A DNA stretch of 10,049 nucleotides, from contig JADZFP010000400.1 of NCBI GenBank assembly GCA_020849825.1, positions 1 to 10,049 of the forward strand. The letters run 5' to 3'. Below the pieces are notes generated by a model that was not told where the DNA came from, searched no databases, and saw only the letters and a program-made list of their open reading frames with translations. Shown here one piece after another: positions 7,095-10,049 of the stretch; position 1 is the first letter of the stretch; each line of letters opens with the position of its first letter. A program made the position numbers and the translations under genes. The DNA is from Saprospiraceae bacterium. Lineage in GTDB: Bacteria; Bacteroidota; Bacteroidia; Chitinophagales; Saprospiraceae.

Positions 7095-7295
7095 ATGGCT
7101 TTCAAAATTGAGGTCAACTTCGATGCCTGCGAATCCAACGGCATTTGTATGGACATCGCGCCCGACGTGTTTGAAGTGCGCGACGACGGTTTCTTGTACA
7201 TTCTCCAGGAATATCCTTCAGCCGAGGCCATGCCCCGCGTGGAGGAAGCCGTCCCGCGCTGCCCGACCCAGGCGATCACGCTGGTAGAAGAATGA
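7095..7295 (+). CDS. Small ferredoxin with incomplete cysteine motif (3Fe-4S or atypical 4Fe-4S)
   Basis: A 66-residue protein with the layout of single-cluster ferredoxins: DACESNGICMDIAPDVFEV (residues 10-28) and a distal RCPTQAI (55-61). Cluster cysteines are Cys12, Cys18 and Cys56. The position of the usual second cysteine (C-x2-C-x2-C) is Asn15. In the actinobacterial P450-partner ferredoxins this position is also non-cysteine and a 3Fe-4S cluster results; an Asp there can still support 4Fe-4S. The CMDIAPDVFEV stretch closely follows that P450-ferredoxin type. It is a cytoplasmic electron carrier; its partner is unknown and no P450 or reductase gene is in the window. The start ATG at 7095 gives the family's usual N-terminus. 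The stop overlaps the start of the next gene by four bases (ATGA). A near-consensus box, TACTATTG at 7070-7077, might be its promoter, or it may be read through from the propeller gene. Confidence 0.92.
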   Translation: MAFKIEVNFDACESNGICMDIAPDVFEVRDDGFLYILQEYPSAEAMPRVEEAVPRCPTQAITLVEE

Positions 7296-7942
7296 TTATT
7301 AAACCATTCAACCTGATAACTTTATTTGCGATCACCGTTCAGTCGGTTTTCGCACAAACACCCTCGTCAATGCCAACCGGAGAATATTACCTCAACGGCG
7401 TGCCGGAGCTGGCCTCTGGCTTCCGGATCAATGAAGACAGCAGTTTCGATTTCTTTTTCATCTATGGGGCCGTCGACCGCTTTGGAAAAGGCAGCTGGTC
7501 GCAAAATGGCGACACCCTGATCCTCCAAAGTCCGCCGAAACCCGCGCCCGATTTTGTGTTGCAAAAAAGCGCGAAGGGCGAAGCGCCCGGTATCGCGATT
7601 CAGGTGACCGACGCCAATCGCGACATTCTGGGCTACGTCCTGTGTCAGATCGAAACGACCGGAGGGCAACTGTTTCAGGCGGAAAGCAATAGCAGCGGAT
7701 TGATTTATTTCGACACAGACCAGTCTATCCGGAAAATATACCTCTTGCATCAGTTGTGGCCCAATATACCCTGTGTGGTCGAGGTCGCGCAGCCCGCCGA
7801 CCGGCATTTCGAGTTTACCCTGTCGCCTTCTATCGTGGAGATCGCGTTCGACCATTTCGAACTGCGCCTCGAAGACGGCGGCCTTCGCGGCGGACACCCC
7901 TTGATGCAGCCGGACAGGCAGTTTTTGTATGAAAAACGATAA
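7292..7942 (+). CDS. Secreted protein of unknown function
   Basis: A 216-residue protein with a signal peptide (hydrophobic about residues 7-20, cleavage near VFA-QT at 21), so it is probably periplasmic or exported; there is no lipobox and no T9SS sorting domain. I do not recognise the family. Two parts are visible. Residues about 29-76 (GEYYLNG, SGFRINEDSSFDFFFIYGAVDRFGKG, then WSQNGDTLILQS) resemble a small beta-domain that scores expression against a response, a pattern met in uncharacterised Bacteroidota proteins. Residues about 97-165 (IAIQVTDANRDILGYVL, then SSGLIYF) look like a beta-sandwich of the carboxypeptidase-regulatory type. Both readings are from pattern only. The ATG sits inside the ferredoxin stop (ATGA), so translation is probably coupled. 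A perfect palindrome begins four bases after its stop. Confidence 0.85.
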   Translation: MIIKPFNLITLFAITVQSVFAQTPSSMPTGEYYLNGVPELASGFRINEDSSFDFFFIYGAVDRFGKGSWSQNGDTLILQSPPKPAPDFVLQKSAKGEAPGIAIQVTDANRDILGYVLCQIETTGGQLFQAESNSSGLIYFDTDQSIRKIYLLHQLWPNIPCVVEVAQPADRHFEFTLSPSIVEIAFDHFELRLEDGGLRGGHPLMQPDRQFLYEKR

Positions 7943-7946
7943 GCCC

Positions 7947-7975
7947 CCCTATAAGGGTTTCAAACCCTTATAGGG
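7947..7975. repeat. Perfect 14-bp palindrome after the secreted-protein gene
   Basis: CCCTATAAGGGTTT (7947-7960) and AAACCCTTATAGGG (7962-7975) are exact reverse complements around one C. In RNA this folds as a stem of about 12-13 pairs with a minimal loop. It begins 4 bases after the stop at 7942, a terminator-like place, but the sequence that follows (TTATAACAGG) has only a weak T-run. It may act as a transcript-end stabiliser or a bidirectional terminator. Confidence 0.7.
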
Positions 7976-7979
7976 TTAT

Positions 7980-8129
7980 AACAGGATTTTTTATTTGACA
8001 GGTTTTATTAGACAGGATTTACAGGATTAACAGGATGAATGACATGCGGCGAAGCCGCATTATGCTAATAATCCTGTTAATCCTGTAAATCCTGTCTAAT
8101 AAAAAATCCTGTCTAATAAAAACCTGTCC
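7980..8129. repeat. Nested inverted-repeat element of ACAGGAT-type units with a central hairpin
   Basis: Arms 8003-8036 and 8071-8104 are perfect 34-base reverse complements made of ACAGGATTT / ACAGGATTA / ACAGGAT units. A central hairpin ATGCGGC-GAA-GCCGCAT (8044-8060) sits in the loop. The right arm holds a tandem duplication of the 17-mer AAATCCTGTCTAATAAA (8087-8103 and 8104-8120). The left outer part (7980-8002) matches the reverse complement of 8091-8113 with two differences. It carries no ORF and no transposase. It fills most of the gap before the amidase gene and looks like a dispersed, non-autonomous intergenic repeat. Confidence 0.85.
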
Positions 8130-8193
8130 AACCAAGCCCCATCTGCAACGGTAACCATCCAAATTTTCCCATCAGCACCACCCAGCGCACGCC

Positions 8194-9684
8194 ATGCTCA
8201 GTTTTAACGAATACCGCCGCTACGACGCCCTTGGACTGGCCGAACTGGTCAGAAAAGGCGAAGTCACCCCCGAAGAACTGCTCGACATTGCCATTCGCCG
8301 CGCCGAGGAAGTCAATCCCGCCCTCAACGCCATCGTGCACAAGTTGTACGACCACGGCAAGGAGGCCGCGCGCACGGCGCCCCGCGACGCGCCGTTTGCC
8401 GGCGTGCCCTTTCTGGTCAAAGACCTCGGCATGGAAGTGGCCGGCACGCCCATGAACACCGGCAGCAAGGGCTACGACGGCTATGTGTCCAAAGTCGACA
8501 GTTTTGCGGTGAAAAAGATGAAAGCCGCGGGGCTGGTCATTTTTGGCAAAACCAACACCTCCGAATTCGGCATCACGCCCTTCGTCGAGCCCGAGCGTTT
8601 CGGTCCCGCCCGCAATCCCTGGAACACAGCGCACAGCACCGGCGGGTCGAGCGGCGGATCGGGGGCAGCCGTGGCAGCCGGCATCGTGCCGCTGGCTACC
8701 GGCAACGACGGCGGCGGCAGCATCCGCATACCGGCCTCCTGTTGCGGTTTGTTCGGCCTGAAACCCTCGCGGGGCCGGGTTTCCTGGGCGCCCATCACCG
8801 GCGAAATGTGGAACGGCGCCGCCGTGGAAAACTGCCTGAGCCGCAGCGTGCGCGATTCGGCCGCCTACCTCGACGCCATTCAGGGCGCCGCACCCGGCGA
8901 CCCCTACCAGATCGCGCCCCCGAAGCGCCCCTATCTCGAAGAAGTGAGCACCCCGCCCGGCCGGCTGCGCATCGGCTACACCGCCGCCCATACGCTCGGC
9001 ATGAGCGTCGACACGGCCTGTGTGGCCGCCCTGCACCGCGCCGTGGAAGTGCTGCGCTCCGAAGGCCACATGGTGGAAGAATGCGCCCTGCCCTACCAAC
9101 GCGAAGACCTCACGGAAGTGTTCCTTGTCATCGTGGCCGCCGAACTGGCCGCCGAACTCGAGGTCATGAGCCGCCACCTGGGCCGCAAGGTGCGCCCCTC
9201 CGACGTGGAAGCCCAGACCTACGCCTTCAACCTGCTGGGGCGCTCCTACAACGCCGCGGAATTCGCCTACGCCCGCCAGCGCTGGGCCGAGATCACGCAC
9301 CGCATCGCCGGCTTCTACGAGCAGTACGACCTGCTGCTCACGCCCACGCTGGGCCTACGCCCCATCCGCGTCGGTTCGCTCAAAACCAGCGCCTCGGAGC
9401 AGGCGCTCATGGCCGTCGTCAACACCCTGGGCCTCGGCAAGGCCATCCGCTCCACCATCAATCAGCTGGCCGACAAAATCTACCACTACATGCCCTGGAC
9501 GGCCTTTGCCAACATCACCGGCCAGCCCTCCATGTCGGTGCCGGCCGGCTGGACCGAAGAGGAAAACCTGCCCATCGGGGTGATGTTCACGGGGCGCTTC
9601 GGTGAAGAGGATGTGTTGTACCGGCTGGCGGGGCAACTAGAGAAGGCGATGCCCTGGGGAGAGATGGTGGCGATGGGGGGATAG
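8194..9684 (+). CDS. Amidase-signature family hydrolase
   Basis: A 496-residue amidase (AS family, relatives include GatA, fatty-acid amide hydrolase and 6-aminohexanoate-cyclic-dimer hydrolase) that hydrolyses a C-N amide bond. The Ser-cisSer-Lys triad is intact: Lys76 in GVPFLVKDLG (70-79), Ser152 in STGGSSGGSGAAVAAG (148-163) and Ser176 in NDGGGSIRIPAS (171-182), with the 24-residue serine spacing seen in FAAH. GLFGLKPSRGR (185-195) follows as usual. The C-terminal region (about 430-490) has WTAFANITGQPSMSVPAG and PIGVMFTGRFGEEDVL, typical of stand-alone amidases rather than GatA. No signal peptide, so cytoplasmic. The length and the RNPWN/GGSSGGSGAAVAAG/RIPAS spacing resemble the NylA-like branch, but the substrate cannot be assigned. 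It stands alone: a repeat element upstream, no recognised partner, and a hairpin about 120 bases downstream. Confidence 0.93.
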   Translation: MLSFNEYRRYDALGLAELVRKGEVTPEELLDIAIRRAEEVNPALNAIVHKLYDHGKEAARTAPRDAPFAGVPFLVKDLGMEVAGTPMNTGSKGYDGYVSKVDSFAVKKMKAAGLVIFGKTNTSEFGITPFVEPERFGPARNPWNTAHSTGGSSGGSGAAVAAGIVPLATGNDGGGSIRIPASCCGLFGLKPSRGRVSWAPITGEMWNGAAVENCLSRSVRDSAAYLDAIQGAAPGDPYQIAPPKRPYLEEVSTPPGRLRIGYTAAHTLGMSVDTACVAALHRAVEVLRSEGHMVEECALPYQREDLTEVFLVIVAAELAAELEVMSRHLGRKVRPSDVEAQTYAFNLLGRSYNAAEFAYARQRWAEITHRIAGFYEQYDLLLTPTLGLRPIRVGSLKTSASEQALMAVVNTLGLGKAIRSTINQLADKIYHYMPWTAFANITGQPSMSVPAGWTEEENLPIGVMFTGRFGEEDVLYRLAGQLEKAMPWGEMVAMGG

Positions 9685-9719
9685 AAGCGGCGGGATAAAT
9701 AAAAAGCACCTTAGACGAT

Positions 9720-9750
9720 TTGGAAATCCAATTTCCTTCCGGTAAGTTTG
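9720..9750 (+). promoter_or_regulatory. Candidate promoter: TTG, 20-base spacer, TAAGTTTG
   Basis: TTG at 9720-9722 and TAAGTTTG at 9743-9750 fit the Bacteroidota -33 and -7 boxes with a spacer within the usual 17-23 bases. It is the only candidate here with both boxes. Transcription would start near 9755-9758 and meet the hairpin at 9804. Confidence 0.45.
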
Positions 9751-9803
9751 CCTAATCCAAAACAGAATGTAAACACGTGTCCCCGTATTCCCGCCTATAT
9801 GTT

Positions 9804-9850
9804 ACAACCCTGTCCCGGCGCTTTGTGTGCCGGAGCAGGGTTGTTCTTTT
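9804..9850 (+). terminator. Hairpin terminator downstream of the amidase gene / of a possible small RNA
   Basis: ACAACCCTGTCCCGGC (9804-9819) pairs with GCCGGAGCAGGGTTGT (9829-9844): 16 positions with one mismatch and one G-T wobble, a 9-base loop, then TCTTTT (9845-9850). It could end the amidase transcript (120 bases after the stop) or a short transcript from the promoter at 9720-9750. Confidence 0.7.
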
Positions 9851-10049
9851 GTTACTCTTTGTTTGCATTTATTGCGGCTATCCAGGCTATTTGGGTTGGT
9901 TTGCCGCAATGGGAGGGGTGATAAAGTGAATCGGGTTGTAAATTGGGGGTGACGGGGAACCTTAGTTGGCAGCAAATATGACGAATAGCCAGTATTTCAA
10001 TCAATATTACTAATAAATGTACGTATCAACAATCCATATAGAGAACTAC

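Larger units (their letters stand above)
9685..10049. other. Gene-free right end of the window (365 bases)
   Basis: No convincing ORF, tRNA or rRNA is visible on either strand. It holds a promoter-like pair (9720-9750), a strong hairpin with a T-rich tail (9804-9850) and a second perfect 8-bp inverted repeat, ATTGCGGC (9871-9878) with GCCGCAAT (9903-9910), with no T-run. The last 90 or so bases are clearly richer in A and T than the rest. A gene may start just beyond the edge. Confidence 0.6.

Noticed and set aside
7980..8129. CRISPR array
   Set aside because: Units are 9-17 bases, contiguous and mirrored, with no 25-40-base direct repeats separated by unique spacers and no cas genes.
8113..9300. 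395-residue minus-strand ORF
   Set aside because: It runs antisense through the amidase catalytic region and ends in the repeat; no domain is recognisable.

Overview
The window looks like chromosomal DNA of a fairly GC-rich member of the Bacteroidota, most plausibly a Saprospirales-type lineage. Direct support: a secreted protein with a type IX secretion (T9SS) C-terminal sorting domain, three intergenic exact matches to the Bacteroidota -7 promoter box TAnnTTTG, start codons without obvious Shine-Dalgarno sequences, and a lipid A/Kdo gene (Gram-negative envelope). The order-level placement is inference from overall character, not a search.

Layout. (1) 1-1233, minus strand: the N-terminal 411 residues of a GlcD/D-lactate-dehydrogenase-type FAD-linked oxidase that runs off the left edge. 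(2) 1232-3258, plus: a divergent pair of genes, a predicted outer-membrane beta-barrel protein followed by waaA (Kdo transferase), joined by a TAATG stop/start overlap. The first of these shares its start codon with the oxidase through a single CATG. (3) 3259-3524: a gap with an iterated palindromic repeat and a candidate promoter. (4) 3525-4814: icd, NADP-type isocitrate dehydrogenase, closed by a strong UUCG-loop terminator. (5) 4914-7043: a large secreted Asp-box (BNR-type) beta-propeller protein with a T9SS sorting domain. (6) 7095-7942: a tiny ferredoxin with an incomplete cysteine motif, overlapping by ATGA a secreted protein of unknown function. (7) 7943-8193: a short perfect palindrome, then a roughly 150-bp nested palindrome built of ACAGGAT-type units. 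(8) 8194-9684: an amidase-signature hydrolase. (9) 9685-10049: a gene-free stretch with a promoter-like motif followed by a strong hairpin (possible small RNA) and an AT-rich right end.

The genes are a mixture of central metabolism (icd, FAD oxidase), envelope assembly (OMP-waaA) and secretion (propeller protein), not one obvious pathway. I see no transposase, CRISPR array, rRNA, tRNA, phage gene or defence cassette. The less ordinary elements are the shared divergent start codon, the unusual ferredoxin and its coupled secreted partner, the propeller protein with one eroded repeat, and the two architecturally similar palindromic repeats. None of these amounts to a clear new system.
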